Part shown: positions 54,054 through 63,348 of the stretch, piece by piece | How the letters are laid out: the number at the start of each line of letters is the position of its first letter | Numbering within the stretch: position 1 is the first letter of the stretch | Notes under the pieces: model-generated | Told to the model about the DNA's origin: nothing | The model's database searches: none | The model's input: the letters and a program-made list of their open reading frames with translations, nothing else | From: Clostridiales bacterium | Lineage (GTDB): Bacteria; Bacillota; Clostridia; Peptostreptococcales; Anaerovoracaceae | DNA length: 64,000 bases | Assembly (NCBI GenBank): GCA_022766365.1 | Contig: JALENW010000003.1 | Location: 37,173-101,172, forward strand | Reading direction: 5' to 3' | Translations under genes and position numbers: made by a program

Positions 54054-54512
54054 ATGGATAGGAATAGGGTTACTGTTAAGATTTATGGTCAGGAATACAC
54101 AGTTGCTGACACTAAGTCCGAGGAGGAAATCAGGGAATTGGCAGAATATGTTGACAGCCGGATGAGAAAGCTTGCAAGAGCTGCAGGAGATATGTCCGTT
54201 GGCAGTGTTGCAGTTCTAACCGCCATGGTGATTGCAGATGAGTTGTCTCAGGCAAAGAAAGAAAAAGAAATTGCAGAGCAGGCAAAAGCTCAATCAGAGA
54301 GTGATGCTAAATACTACCTTAAAATGTGGGACGACTCAAAGCAGTCATTCCTTCAGTATAAGGATAGCGTCAATCAGATGGCTGATAAGAGTAAGGTTGA
54401 TGATAAAGCTCTTGAAGAATTGAAGCAAAAATGCAAAGAGTATGAGAGTACATGTTTTGACCTTCAGATGGAGAATATTCAGCTAAAGAGCAAACTGGAG
54501 AAAATGCAGTAA
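54054..54512 (+). CDS. zapA: cell division protein ZapA
   Basis: The 152-residue protein starts with the ZapA globular domain (RVTVKIYGQEYTVADTKSEEEIRELAEYVDSRMRKL) and continues as a long coiled coil to the end. ZapA crosslinks FtsZ filaments. The order pheT-zapA-mutS2 is common in Firmicutes. It is longer than the usual 85-110 residues because of an extended C-terminal coiled coil. Confidence 0.88.
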   Translation: MDRNRVTVKIYGQEYTVADTKSEEEIRELAEYVDSRMRKLARAAGDMSVGSVAVLTAMVIADELSQAKKEKEIAEQAKAQSESDAKYYLKMWDDSKQSFLQYKDSVNQMADKSKVDDKALEELKQKCKEYESTCFDLQMENIQLKSKLEKMQ

Positions 54513-54541
54513 CTTTCATATCATTGTGACAGGGCAGAAGA

Positions 54542-56974
54542 ATGAATCAAAAGGCGCTTAAGGTTTTAGAGTACAGCAAAATAAAGGCGTTATGGGCAGA
54601 ACAGGCTGTATCCGCAATGTGTAAGGAAAAAATTATGGGGATGGAGCCATATTTGGATGCCTTTGTTATAAGAGACGAGTTAAGGTCAACCACTGAAGGG
54701 GTTGACCTTATTGTGAATAAGGGACCGTTACCAATCTATGGCATTTATGATATAGAAAAATCGGTTAACATGGCGACAAAGGGCGGTACCCTTTCCATGA
54801 AGAATCTTATATATATATCCTATAATTTAAAGACATGCGGCAGGGTAAAAACATTCTTGAAAGGAGAACTGCCATCTGTTCAGGGAATCGTGGCTATGGC
54901 AAGCTTATTGGATCCTTTGGAGAGCATTTCGGGAGAGATAGACAGGTGTATTCTTTCCGAGGACGAGATGGCAGATAATGCTTCTTCTGAACTTGGAAGA
55001 ATAAGAAGGGATATCGTACGAACAGGAGAAGATATAAAGACGAAACTGGCAAAAATGGCAACGTCAGAAGCCAACAGACCGATTCTCAGAGAAGGGATAG
55101 TAACAATGCGCGATGGCAGATATGTGCTGCCGGTTAAATCAGAACATGCATATAAAGTTCCCGGAATGATTCACGATAGATCAAAGGGCGGTAAAACTTT
55201 GTTCGTTGAGCCGCAGATTATAGTGAATTTGAACAACCGCCTAAGACAACTAAAAATGGACGAAGAAGCGGAGATTTCGAGAATATTGGAGGAATTATCA
55301 AGTAAGGTATCAGGGTTCTCCGAAATCATTTCCAATAACCAAAGAATCCTCGTGGATATGGACTATATTATGTCCAAGTCCAAGTTATCATTAGCGATGG
55401 AGGGAAATGAACCTGAACTCATTGACCGTTTTGGAGACCGGGGATATGTTACAGGTAACAGTACAGTAGGTGAAATCTCAATCGTAAAAGGAAGACATCC
55501 GTTGCTGAACAAAACGACCGTTGTTCCAACAACGGTTTCCGTAGGTAAAGATTACAGGACCCTTATAATTACAGGCCCAAACACAGGAGGCAAAACGGTA
55601 ACTTTAAAGACAGTAGGTCTATTTGCGTTGATGGTGCAATCGGGACTTCATATTCCTGCCGAGTCTACAAGCAGATTTCCTGTTTTCCATGATATCTTTG
55701 CAGATATAGGTGATGAGCAAAGCATCGAACAAAGTCTCTCAACATTTTCTTCGCATATGAAGAATATAGTCGAGATTGTTAACAAAGCGGGAGACAAATC
55801 CCTTGTCTTACTTGACGAACTTGGCGCCGGAACTGATCCCACAGAGGGAGCGGCTCTTGCCATATCAATTATAGAGACTCTTAGGCGGACGGGAGCATTG
55901 GTAATGGCCACAACCCATTATAGCGAAATCAAAAAATATGCGATTGCAACTGATGGGGTGGAAAATGCTTCCATGGAATTCGACATAGACACACTCAGTC
56001 CGACATACAGGTTAACAGTTGGTATACCCGGAAAGTCGAAAGCCTTTGAAATCAGCAGAAAACTTGGTCTTCCCAACGAAGTTATCAAAAAAGCTGAAGA
56101 ACTGGTGAATACCGATGATATTAAATTCGAAGACCTTCTCGGAAGTCTTGAAGAAAGTCGAAAAAAAGCGGAAGATGAGCGTGATGAAGCGATAATGATA
56201 AATATCGCTATGAAGAAAAAGCAGGCTCAAATCGATGAGACATTTGCTAAAGTAGAGGAGCGTAGAGCAAAAATTTTAGCTGATGCAAAGTCAGAAGCGA
56301 GAGAAATCATCAGATCAGCCAGAAAAACGTCTAAAGAAGTACAGAAGCAGCTGAATAAGCTAAATGCTGATCAGAGTTTAGGAGAGAGGAACAAAATAAT
56401 TCAAGAGGGCAGGCGGCGTCTTGGAGTTGCGGAAAAGGCATTGCAAACTCCACTTGTCCGGAAAGTAAATGCAGATCCTGTTTCATCTGATGAACTCAGA
56501 GAGGGTATGAGGGTAAAACTTTTAACCATGGATCAAAACGGTACCGTAATCGGACTTCCTGACAACAAGGGAGATATCCTTGTACAGATAGGTGCCATTA
56601 AGGTAAAGGCGAAGCTTTCTGACATTGCTATAGTGGTGGACGGGTCAGAACCAAAGGCGAAAATCAGAGAAAAGTTCAGAGGAAGCAGAACAAAATCTTC
56701 AATATACAGATCCAAGGCTATGACAGTTACTCCTAAGGTGGATGTTCGGGGTATGAATCTTGAAGAGGCTGTTATGAAAGCAGAAAAACATATTGATGAT
56801 GCATACATAGCCGGGTTGGACAAAACAACAATAGTTCACGGACGAGGTGAAGGTATTTTGAGAGAGGGTATAAGGCAGATGCTCAGGAGAAATAAGCATG
56901 TTGAATCCTTCGAGAAACCCCCATATAATGAAGGTGGCGAAGGTGCCACGATTGTAATATTAAGGAGAATGTAG
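54542..56974 (+). CDS. mutS2: endonuclease MutS2
   Basis: The 810-residue protein lacks the mismatch-binding domains of MutS1. It has core and clamp regions (about 1-290), the ATPase domain with Walker A GPNTGGKTVTLKT and Walker B LLDELGAGTDPTEGAAL, a long coiled coil (about 510-640), a KOW-like part, and a C-terminal Smr nuclease domain (VDVRGMNLEEAV and HGRGEGILREGI). It suppresses homologous recombination and takes part in collided-ribosome rescue in Firmicutes. Confidence 0.95.
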   Translation: MNQKALKVLEYSKIKALWAEQAVSAMCKEKIMGMEPYLDAFVIRDELRSTTEGVDLIVNKGPLPIYGIYDIEKSVNMATKGGTLSMKNLIYISYNLKTCGRVKTFLKGELPSVQGIVAMASLLDPLESISGEIDRCILSEDEMADNASSELGRIRRDIVRTGEDIKTKLAKMATSEANRPILREGIVTMRDGRYVLPVKSEHAYKVPGMIHDRSKGGKTLFVEPQIIVNLNNRLRQLKMDEEAEISRILEELSSKVSGFSEIISNNQRILVDMDYIMSKSKLSLAMEGNEPELIDRFGDRGYVTGNSTVGEISIVKGRHPLLNKTTVVPTTVSVGKDYRTLIITGPNTGGKTVTLKTVGLFALMVQSGLHIPAESTSRFPVFHDIFADIGDEQSIEQSLSTFSSHMKNIVEIVNKAGDKSLVLLDELGAGTDPTEGAALAISIIETLRRTGALVMATTHYSEIKKYAIATDGVENASMEFDIDTLSPTYRLTVGIPGKSKAFEISRKLGLPNEVIKKAEELVNTDDIKFEDLLGSLEESRKKAEDERDEAIMINIAMKKKQAQIDETFAKVEERRAKILADAKSEAREIIRSARKTSKEVQKQLNKLNADQSLGERNKIIQEGRRRLGVAEKALQTPLVRKVNADPVSSDELREGMRVKLLTMDQNGTVIGLPDNKGDILVQIGAIKVKAKLSDIAIVVDGSEPKAKIREKFRGSRTKSSIYRSKAMTVTPKVDVRGMNLEEAVMKAEKHIDDAYIAGLDKTTIVHGRGEGILREGIRQMLRRNKHVESFEKPPYNEGGEGATIVILRRM

Positions 56975-56976
56975 AT

Positions 56977-58683
56977 ATGATTAATTACAAAGTAGAGATT
57001 GCAAAACTGCTCAGTGATGTAATAGAAAATTTATCAGAGAATGAAATTTTGTCAATGCTTGAAATTCCTGCAAATGAAGATATGGGAGATTTTGCCCTTC
57101 CTTGCTTCAAGCTTGCTAAGGTTATGAGGAAAGCGCCACCTCTCATAGCGAAGGGAATTGCAGAGAAGCTTTCGGAGAGTGGGATGTTCGAGAAGGTGGA
57201 ACAGGTCAATGCATACGTAAATATGTTCCTGTCCAAGAAGGATATGGTTTCCCATGTAGTGGGAGAAATAGTTGAAAAGGGCGGAGACTTTGCTAACTCC
57301 AAGGAGGGCGAAGGAAAGACTGTTATCGTTGAATTCTCGTCTCCGAATATTGCAAAACCATTCCACATAGGACACATCAGATCCACAGTAATCGGTAACT
57401 CAATCAATTTGATATACAGGGCATTGGGATATAAGGTTGTGAGAATCAATCACCTCGGCGATTACGGGACGCAGTTCGGTAAGATGATTGTAGCATATAG
57501 ACATTGGGGAAATGAGGAGGACGTAAAAGCGGAACCTATTAAGACACTTCTGCACTACTATACCAAGTTCCACGAAGAAGCTGAAAATGATCCAAGTCTT
57601 GAAGATGAAGCACGAGCAACGTTCACCAAGCTTGAGCAGGGGAACCCGGATGAGGTAAAGCTTTGGCAGTGGTTCAGGGACGAGTCCCTAAAGGAATTCA
57701 ATCGTGTATATGATATGCTCGGAATTGAATTTGATTCATACAAGGGAGAGAGCTTCTATTCCGATAAGATGCCAAGGTTTGTCAAAATGCTTAAGGATAA
57801 AGGCTTACTGGAGGAGTCCCAGGGAGCCAATATAGTGAATCTTGAGGATAAAGGGTTAGGTGTTGCTTTAATAACCAAGAGCGACGGTTCAACTTTGTAT
57901 ATAACGCGTGATATCGCTGCGGCAGTATACAGAAAGGAAACGTATGATTTTTATAAGAATATCTATGTAGTAGCTTCTCAGCAGAATCTGCATTTTCAGC
58001 AGTGGATCACAATCATTGAAATGCTTGGATTTGAATGGGCCAGAGATTGTGTACATGTACCGTTTGGACTTGTAAGCTTGGAAGACGGTACGATGTCAAC
58101 ACGTGAGGGTAGAGTTGTATTTCTCGAGGATGTTTTGAACAAATCCATCGAAAAAACCAAAGATATAATTGCTGAGAAAAATCCGGAGGGGTTGGATATT
58201 GACAAGATTGCGAAAGATGTCGGCATCGGTGCTGTAATTTTTCAGGAACTTTCCAACAACAGAATCAAAGATTACGTGTTCAGCTGGGAAAAAGTCCTTA
58301 ACTTTGACGGAGAGACCGGCCCATATGTTCAGTATACACATGCGCGAGCATGCTCTCTTTTGAGAAAAGCAGAAGTGACGAAAGGATATTTTGATGACGT
58401 TGACTATAGCAAGTTGACAGGTGATGCTTCCTTCAGGCTTGTTAAACTTCTATATCAATTCCCTGAAATTGTCGCAGATGCAGGAGCCAAGTATGAGCCT
58501 TCTATAGTTACAAGGCACATTGTTGATATTGCCCAGGCATTCAACAGGTTTTATCATGATGAGCATATTCTGGTTGATGATGAGACAGAGAAGAAGGCTA
58601 AGCTGGCATTGGTTTTTGCAACTAAGGAATCAATCGCCAAAGGGCTATCTCTCCTTGGAATAGTCGCACCTGAAAAGATGTAG
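56977..58683 (+). CDS. argS: arginine--tRNA ligase
   Basis: The 568-residue class I synthetase has the N-terminal Add1 domain, the HIGH motif (KPFHIGHIRST), a KMSKS equivalent in MSTREGRVV, and a DALR anticodon-binding domain at the end. The start lies two bases after the mutS2 stop codon with AAGGAG inside mutS2, so the two genes are coupled. No arginine-responsive leader is visible. Confidence 0.96.
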   Translation: MINYKVEIAKLLSDVIENLSENEILSMLEIPANEDMGDFALPCFKLAKVMRKAPPLIAKGIAEKLSESGMFEKVEQVNAYVNMFLSKKDMVSHVVGEIVEKGGDFANSKEGEGKTVIVEFSSPNIAKPFHIGHIRSTVIGNSINLIYRALGYKVVRINHLGDYGTQFGKMIVAYRHWGNEEDVKAEPIKTLLHYYTKFHEEAENDPSLEDEARATFTKLEQGNPDEVKLWQWFRDESLKEFNRVYDMLGIEFDSYKGESFYSDKMPRFVKMLKDKGLLEESQGANIVNLEDKGLGVALITKSDGSTLYITRDIAAAVYRKETYDFYKNIYVVASQQNLHFQQWITIIEMLGFEWARDCVHVPFGLVSLEDGTMSTREGRVVFLEDVLNKSIEKTKDIIAEKNPEGLDIDKIAKDVGIGAVIFQELSNNRIKDYVFSWEKVLNFDGETGPYVQYTHARACSLLRKAEVTKGYFDDVDYSKLTGDASFRLVKLLYQFPEIVADAGAKYEPSIVTRHIVDIAQAFNRFYHDEHILVDDETEKKAKLALVFATKESIAKGLSLLGIVAPEKM

Positions 58684-58691
58684 GTTCAGAC

Positions 58692-59564
58692 ATGAGATAT
58701 GAAGGGAATATTTACAGACCTCCAAGTGAAGCCTACAGCCTTCTTATACAGGTTACAATCGGTTGTTCACACAACACATGTACATTTTGTACTATGTTCA
58801 AGGACAAAAAATTCAGGGTAAGATCGATAGACGATGTCTTGGAAGACCTTGAAATGGCACGCAGAGCATATCCTCATGTTGAAAAAATTTTTCTCTGTGA
58901 TGGCGATGCTTTGTGTCTTTCAAATGATAAACTCATGGTCATACTGAACAGAATCAGGGAAATTTTCCCCGAGTGTAAAAGGGTAGCTGTATATGGTACT
59001 GCTCAGGACATAAACAGAAAGAGTGAATGTGAACTTAAGGAACTTCTCGATGGCGGCATAAAAATGATATATATTGGGGCAGAATCGGGGAGTCAGAAAG
59101 TTCTCGACGCTATTCATAAGGATGTCACTTGCGAAGAACAAATCGAAGCTGTCAAAAAAGCTGAAAGAACAGGAATTCGCGCATCCGTTACTTTTATTTC
59201 CGGGCTTGCGGGAGTTGAAGGCTGGGAGGATCATGCTGTAAGCACAGGAAAGATGATTACGGAGATGAATGCATCTTATGTGAGTCTGCTTACGCTCATG
59301 TTGGATCCGGCAGCACCAATTATGAAGGATATAGAATCGGGTAAGATGACGCTTCTGACACCGGAGCAGGTGGTGGGCGAAACCTATCTGATGATTGAGA
59401 ATGCAAAGCCTAAGAGATCCTGTGTTTTCAGATCAAATCACGCTTCAAACTACATTTCTCTCAGAGGAAATTTACCGGAAGATAGAGAAAGAATGCTGGC
59501 TCAGCTGAAAGTTGCTATGGAAAACACCGGACTTTTGAAGGATGAGAGATTCAGAATGCTTTAG
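58692..59564 (+). CDS. radical SAM protein with CX4CX2C cluster motif
   Basis: The 290-residue protein has the radical SAM barrel signature with cysteines Cys25, Cys30 and Cys33 (GCSHNTCTFC), one residue longer between the first two than the usual CX3CX2C. Later motifs are FLCDGDALCL, IYIGAESGSQKVLDAI (SAM-binding, MiaB/Elp3-like GAESGS) and a conserved C-terminal FRSNHASNYISLRGNLP. There is no B12-binding domain and no second Cys cluster. The family is widespread in Clostridia but its reaction is unknown to me. It sits eight bases after argS. Confidence 0.82.
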   Translation: MRYEGNIYRPPSEAYSLLIQVTIGCSHNTCTFCTMFKDKKFRVRSIDDVLEDLEMARRAYPHVEKIFLCDGDALCLSNDKLMVILNRIREIFPECKRVAVYGTAQDINRKSECELKELLDGGIKMIYIGAESGSQKVLDAIHKDVTCEEQIEAVKKAERTGIRASVTFISGLAGVEGWEDHAVSTGKMITEMNASYVSLLTLMLDPAAPIMKDIESGKMTLLTPEQVVGETYLMIENAKPKRSCVFRSNHASNYISLRGNLPEDRERMLAQLKVAMENTGLLKDERFRML

Positions 59565-59591
59565 ACAACATAGAAATCAAAGGAGACAAAC

Positions 59592-60668
59592 TTGGAAAAC
59601 CAAATTAATGATAGGATCGGGCAATTCCTCATAGGGCATTTACAAAATTACATATTTGACGAATTGTCGGATAATTTTCTCGAAAAAAACGGATTTACCG
59701 GGATACTTTCGGGGGTACCTGTCCCTGTACGAAAAGACGACATGGTAGATTTGTCCATCAAAAAAATATGCATTAACATGGCTTTTGTAATGGGTTGCGA
59801 TGTTAATTTTAAATACAGGGATAATTATGTGAGCTTCATATTGAAAAATTACGGTCCGGACTTCGTCCGTTACTTGTTGCAGGAGGGCATTGACGGAGCC
59901 TCCAAGAACGATTACGATTTTGCTTGTATCATGTTCCGTGCGGCACTTCTTATAGATACCGAAAATGTAGATGCTATTTATTGTTATGGCAGAGCATGCT
60001 CGGATGCATATGCAAGGGGAGGCAGCGAGGATTTTGTCGGAGCTTTCAAAGCAGAAGCTATAGAAGCTTTTGAGAAGACGACTTTAAAGCGACCTGATTT
60101 CAGAGAAGCTTATTATTACCTGGCATATGCATATATGAATCTGGGACTGTATATTAAAGCAAAGCTGACATTTGAAGAATTTAAAACTTTAACTGAAAGG
60201 GTTCTTGACAATCCGGACTCCGGATCTTCCATGGAGAATCCTGACGAACTAAAAAAGGCTGTAAGAGAAGCCGATGAGTGGATAAAGAAGTTAAAAGATC
60301 CTGTGAGAATTGAAGAAGGATATAATATGGTGATTTCGGGCAGATACCGAGAGGGAATTCAAATACTTTCTCAGTATACTGACAGAGAAGAATTTAACAC
60401 ATTCTGGCCTATGTGGTATTATCTTGGACTTGCTTACAGGGAGGTTGGCATGCCGGAGATGGCAGAAGCTGCATTTATTTCTGTTTTAAAGTATTCACCG
60501 TCAAACATCGATGCCATGGAAGAACTCATAGAGGTATACGAGTTTATGGGAAGAGATGATATGGCTGAGAAGTATGTTAAAAAAATAAATTTGGTTCGCG
60601 AAAACGCAGAAAAGGATAAGCGAGAGGCGGATATTTTGAAGACATCTGAAGATGATACTTTAAGTTAA
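59592..60668 (+). CDS. tetratricopeptide repeat protein of unknown function
   Basis: The 358-residue protein starts at TTG with AAAGGAG six bases upstream. Residues about 1-95 form an unrecognised domain; TPR-like helix pairs follow (YDFACIMFRAALLIDTENVDAIYCYGRA; REAYYYLAYAYMNLGLYIKAKLTFEEF; FWPMWYYLGLAYREVGMPEMAEAAFISVLKYSPSN). The C terminus is charged and helical. There is no signal peptide or membrane segment, so it probably acts as a cytosolic scaffold. Context (argS, radical SAM, gmk) gives no clear partner. Confidence 0.78.
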   Translation: MENQINDRIGQFLIGHLQNYIFDELSDNFLEKNGFTGILSGVPVPVRKDDMVDLSIKKICINMAFVMGCDVNFKYRDNYVSFILKNYGPDFVRYLLQEGIDGASKNDYDFACIMFRAALLIDTENVDAIYCYGRACSDAYARGGSEDFVGAFKAEAIEAFEKTTLKRPDFREAYYYLAYAYMNLGLYIKAKLTFEEFKTLTERVLDNPDSGSSMENPDELKKAVREADEWIKKLKDPVRIEEGYNMVISGRYREGIQILSQYTDREEFNTFWPMWYYLGLAYREVGMPEMAEAAFISVLKYSPSNIDAMEELIEVYEFMGRDDMAEKYVKKINLVRENAEKDKREADILKTSEDDTLS

Positions 60669-60697
60669 TATTGAAATTATGTAGCAGAGGAGTTATA

Positions 60698-61318
60698 ATG
60701 GAAGAAATTTCAAGCAAGGGCAAGCTCTTTGTGATTTCCGGTCCGTCAGGTGCAGGGAAGGGAACCATCATCAAGGAACTTATCAAACAAATAGACGTGG
60801 AATTATCCGTATCGGCGACCACCAGAAAGCCAAGACCTGGAGAGATACATGGAAAGAGCTATTATTTTGTGGGAATGGATAAATTCCGCGAAATGATAAG
60901 AAGAGGAGAATTCCTTGAGTATGCGAAGGTGTATGAGAACTTCTACGGGACACCTAAGACTAAGGTTCTGGAAAAGCTTGATGAGGGACATGATGTAATA
61001 TTGGAAATAGATATTCAAGGGGCTATGAAAGTTAAGAAAGTTTTTCCTAAGGGTGTTTTCATTTTCATTTTGCCACCATCTATGGCTGAACTCAGAAGAC
61101 GAATCACAGGCAGAGGTTCCGAGACAAAGGAAGTTATTGATCTCAGGATGAGCAAAACTCTTGGTGAAATAGCATATGTGGATCAGTATGACTACTGTGT
61201 AATAAATGGACAAATTCAGGAAGCTGTGAACAGGGTGAAGGCGATTGTAATCGCTGAACATTCTAAGGTTTCTTCGGATATCCAAGGAATACTGGATGAA
61301 TTTGAGGAGGAGAAATAA
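60698..61318 (+). CDS. gmk: guanylate kinase
   Basis: The 206-residue enzyme converts GMP to GDP with ATP. The P-loop GPSGAGKGT, the GMP-binding SVSATTRKPRPGE and YYFV with FLEYAKVYENFYGTP, and LEIDIQGA are all present. ATG 60698 with AGAGGAG upstream is chosen over a longer in-frame TTG start. Confidence 0.96.
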   Translation: MEEISSKGKLFVISGPSGAGKGTIIKELIKQIDVELSVSATTRKPRPGEIHGKSYYFVGMDKFREMIRRGEFLEYAKVYENFYGTPKTKVLEKLDEGHDVILEIDIQGAMKVKKVFPKGVFIFILPPSMAELRRRITGRGSETKEVIDLRMSKTLGEIAYVDQYDYCVINGQIQEAVNRVKAIVIAEHSKVSSDIQGILDEFEEEK

Positions 61319-61507
61319 ATGTTATATCCATCTGTTAATCAGATAAGGGAAAAGGCAGATAGCAGGTATACTCTCGTTATCCTTGCTGCAAAGAGAGCGA
61401 AGGATATCGTAAACGGATTTCCAATTTTGACGGAAACTGAAAGCAATAAGCCTGTAACCCTTGCTGCAGCAGAGATTGCAGAAGACTTAATAACCTATAC
61501 GAAATAG
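61319..61507 (+). CDS. rpoZ: DNA-directed RNA polymerase omega subunit
   Basis: The 62-residue protein starts directly after the gmk stop codon, with GAGGAG inside gmk. It shows the omega pattern (YTLVILAAKRAKDIVNG, then KPVTLAAAEIAEDLI). Omega helps assemble and stabilise the RNA polymerase beta' subunit. The gmk-rpoZ pair is conserved in bacteria. Confidence 0.92.
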   Translation: MLYPSVNQIREKADSRYTLVILAAKRAKDIVNGFPILTETESNKPVTLAAAEIAEDLITYTK

Positions 61508-61514
61508 ATTGCGA

Positions 61515-61560
61515 AAAAAGGATCCCGCTTTACTCCTTGGAGAATAGGTGGGTTCTTTTT
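61515..61560 (+). terminator. terminator after rpoZ
   Basis: AAAAAGGATCC (61515-61525) pairs with GGGTTCTTTTT (61550-61560) with two G-U pairs. A small CTCC/GGAG hairpin is nested in the loop. The right arm supplies the T run. Confidence 0.65.
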
Positions 61561-61587
61561 GCATATGTAAACCATTAAGCACAACAT

Positions 61588-61757
61588 GGGGCTTTTGCTG
61601 CATTGTATAGCATTATGATAAATAGCTGCGATGTTCGCTCATCAAGACCTGCTCAAGCACACATCTCCGTCCTCAAGGTTGAAGATTAGTGCCGGTACAG
61701 GTTTTACTTTTCTATAAAAAATACACGCTGTGGCTCACCTTGTTACAGGTTAACCCC
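61588..61757 (-). ncRNA. candidate 6S-like structured RNA in convergent gap
   Basis: No protein is seen in the 300-base gap between rpoZ and asp23, which point toward each other. On the minus strand a -10 box TACAAT (61770-61765) is followed after seven bases by GGGGTT (from 61757), which can pair with AGCCCC at 61593-61588. Inside, GCGTGTAT can pair with ATACAATGC. A long central hairpin is built from ACCTG/CAGGT, GCAC/GTGC and ATCTTC/GGAGAT, and a GATG/CATC hairpin lies on the 3' side. A closing stem, open bubble, terminal hairpin and 3'-side bubble helix are the topology of 6S RNA. The primary sequence is not recognised, so this rests on hand-drawn pairing only. Confidence 0.35.
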
Positions 61758-61808
61758 AACGTATATTGTAGAATCGTTTTTCTTTATTAACTGATTTCTA
61801 ACTGAGGA

Positions 61809-62273
61809 CTAGTTTTTATCAGCCTTTGCCTGATTAAATTCCTTCTCTGTCATAATGTCGCTTACCTTCATGTTAACCGCTGTTACATTAAGGCCGGTCA
61901 TTTCTTTAACTTTTTCCTTGATTGTCTGTTTTACCTTAGTGAAAATTCTTGGCGCGCTCTGACCATACTCCAAGATAGCTTTTAAATCTACAACTACATT
62001 GTTTTCGTCGACTTCAACGCTAACTCCTTGGGTGTTGGTATCTGTGTTGGAAGCGAATGCCTCGGTAATGCCTGAGAAGAATCCACCCTTAAGCTCTAAA
62101 ACTCCTGGTATATCCCTTGCCGCTATTGCAGCAATCTTTTCGATCACATAGTCATCAAAGGTAAGAGTATCAGTTTTCCTTTCGATTTCTTCCGCTTCTT
62201 TAATCTTATCGCCTTTTTTCTGAATGTTGTCCGCTACTTCTTCAAATATGTTCTTATCATTATCGTTAGCCAT
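61809..62273 (-). CDS. Asp23/Gls24 family envelope stress response protein
   Basis: This 154-residue protein has the Asp23 core (DYVIEKIAAIAARDIPGVLEL, then VSVEVDENNVVVDLKAILEYG and the GLNVTAVNMKVSDI end). Asp23 proteins form a membrane-associated layer anchored by AmaP and are tied to cell envelope homeostasis. The ATG at 62273 follows GGAGG by eight bases; the longer in-frame start at 62294 lacks a site. It is the last gene of the amaP-DUF2273-asp23 operon. Confidence 0.92.
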   Translation of the reverse strand: MANDNDKNIFEEVADNIQKKGDKIKEAEEIERKTDTLTFDDYVIEKIAAIAARDIPGVLELKGGFFSGITEAFASNTDTNTQGVSVEVDENNVVVDLKAILEYGQSAPRIFTKVKQTIKEKVKEMTGLNVTAVNMKVSDIMTEKEFNQAKADKN

Positions 62274-62355
62274 TTCAAATTCCTCCATTAACATTTAAAA
62301 TCATTTTAGCATTTATAGAATAGAAATATAAAATATCGGAAAGCCTGCCGCTATA

Positions 62356-62679
62356 TTACTTCAACATTTTTTTGATCATGTAATATATCCATAGTGCCTT
62401 ATCTCTATATTGACCATATATAAATCCCATGCCTGTCATGAGTATGATGAGAATTGTTCCCCAGAAGCCGATGATGATGAAGCAAAGTGCAATAACAAGC
62501 CCCAGGATACTGAGTATAACTGTATTTGGATTTTCCTTATATATCTTTGTGAAAAGGAATTCTTTATTTGTCGATAAAGCTTCCTTTGTCGTGACATTGG
62601 TGCCATCATTCGGAGTAGAAGTGATGGATACTCCATTGTCCATAGAGCTTTTATCCGATTTTGTTTGCCTTGCTGTCAT
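62356..62679 (-). CDS. DUF2273 small membrane protein
   Basis: The 107-residue protein has a hydrophilic Ser/Thr-rich N terminus (about 1-50), then the DUF2273 part with two hydrophobic segments (TVILSILGLVIALCFIIIGFWGTILIILMTGMGFIYG) and a basic end. DUF2273 proteins are found between amaP and asp23 genes in Firmicutes; the molecular role is unknown. GGGAGG precedes the ATG at 62679. The N-terminal extension is longer than in typical 60-70-residue members. Confidence 0.85.
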   Translation of the reverse strand: MTARQTKSDKSSMDNGVSITSTPNDGTNVTTKEALSTNKEFLFTKIYKENPNTVILSILGLVIALCFIIIGFWGTILIILMTGMGFIYGQYRDKALWIYYMIKKMLK

Positions 62680-62698
62680 TTTTCCTCCCTTTCTCAAA

Positions 62699-63295
62699 TT
62701 ATTCGATTGACATGGAATGAGTTCCATTCGAAATTGTATTTTCAATGTTTCTATCAATATTCCTGTCTAGAACAACGTTGACATCTGCTACAGGCTTACC
62801 GATAAATAAATCTATATCATTTTTCAACTTGTCTTTAATTTGTACTGAAAGCTCTGACAGATTTGCAGCTCCGTGAATTCCGGTTCTTACCTTAATAACA
62901 ACTTTTTTGCTGCTCCCGTCAAGAATTTTACATGTAACATCGGGATCCTTAAGCTGTGGGAAGTTTTTTAAAGATCTGTATGCATAAGCTTCAATAGCAT
63001 CATCGGTGAGCTCAACCTTTCCGTCCTGATCAACCAAAGTAAGGCTGCTTCTCGATGTCTGCCTGGCAAGCGTGCTGATAAACATTATCAATGCTCCGAG
63101 GATAATAAGACCCGCGGCAATAGAAATTATGTAAAAACCGTAATCGGTACCGGCAAAATCAGTAAAGGCATCCTGTATGTTTCCCAAGTCAGGTCCAAAA
63201 GCAATAACGCCTGTTATTGTCAGATAAGTGTAAACTGTGAATATGGTAATAAGAAGTACGAAAACATATCTGATTGTTTTTATAAATTTGGACAA
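62699..63295 (-). CDS. amaP: alkaline shock response membrane anchor protein AmaP
   Basis: The 198-residue protein has two membrane helices (about 7-30 and 55-80) and a cytoplasmic domain related to Asp23 (LTLVDQDGKVELTDDAIEAYAYRSLKNF, VVIKVRTGIHGAANLSELSVQIKDKL). AmaP anchors Asp23 to the membrane. The start is taken as TTG at 63295, eight bases after AGGAGG; the GTG at 63304 overlaps that site. It is the first gene of the three-gene operon, and DUF2273 follows after 19 bases. Confidence 0.9.
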   Translation of the reverse strand: MSKFIKTIRYVFVLLITIFTVYTYLTITGVIAFGPDLGNIQDAFTDFAGTDYGFYIISIAAGLIILGALIMFISTLARQTSRSSLTLVDQDGKVELTDDAIEAYAYRSLKNFPQLKDPDVTCKILDGSSKKVVIKVRTGIHGAANLSELSVQIKDKLKNDIDLFIGKPVADVNVVLDRNIDRNIENTISNGTHSMSIE

Positions 63296-63348
63296 GGTGA
63301 ACACCTCCTAAGAATAATTCCCACAATCAATTTGATTATGTATAATTG

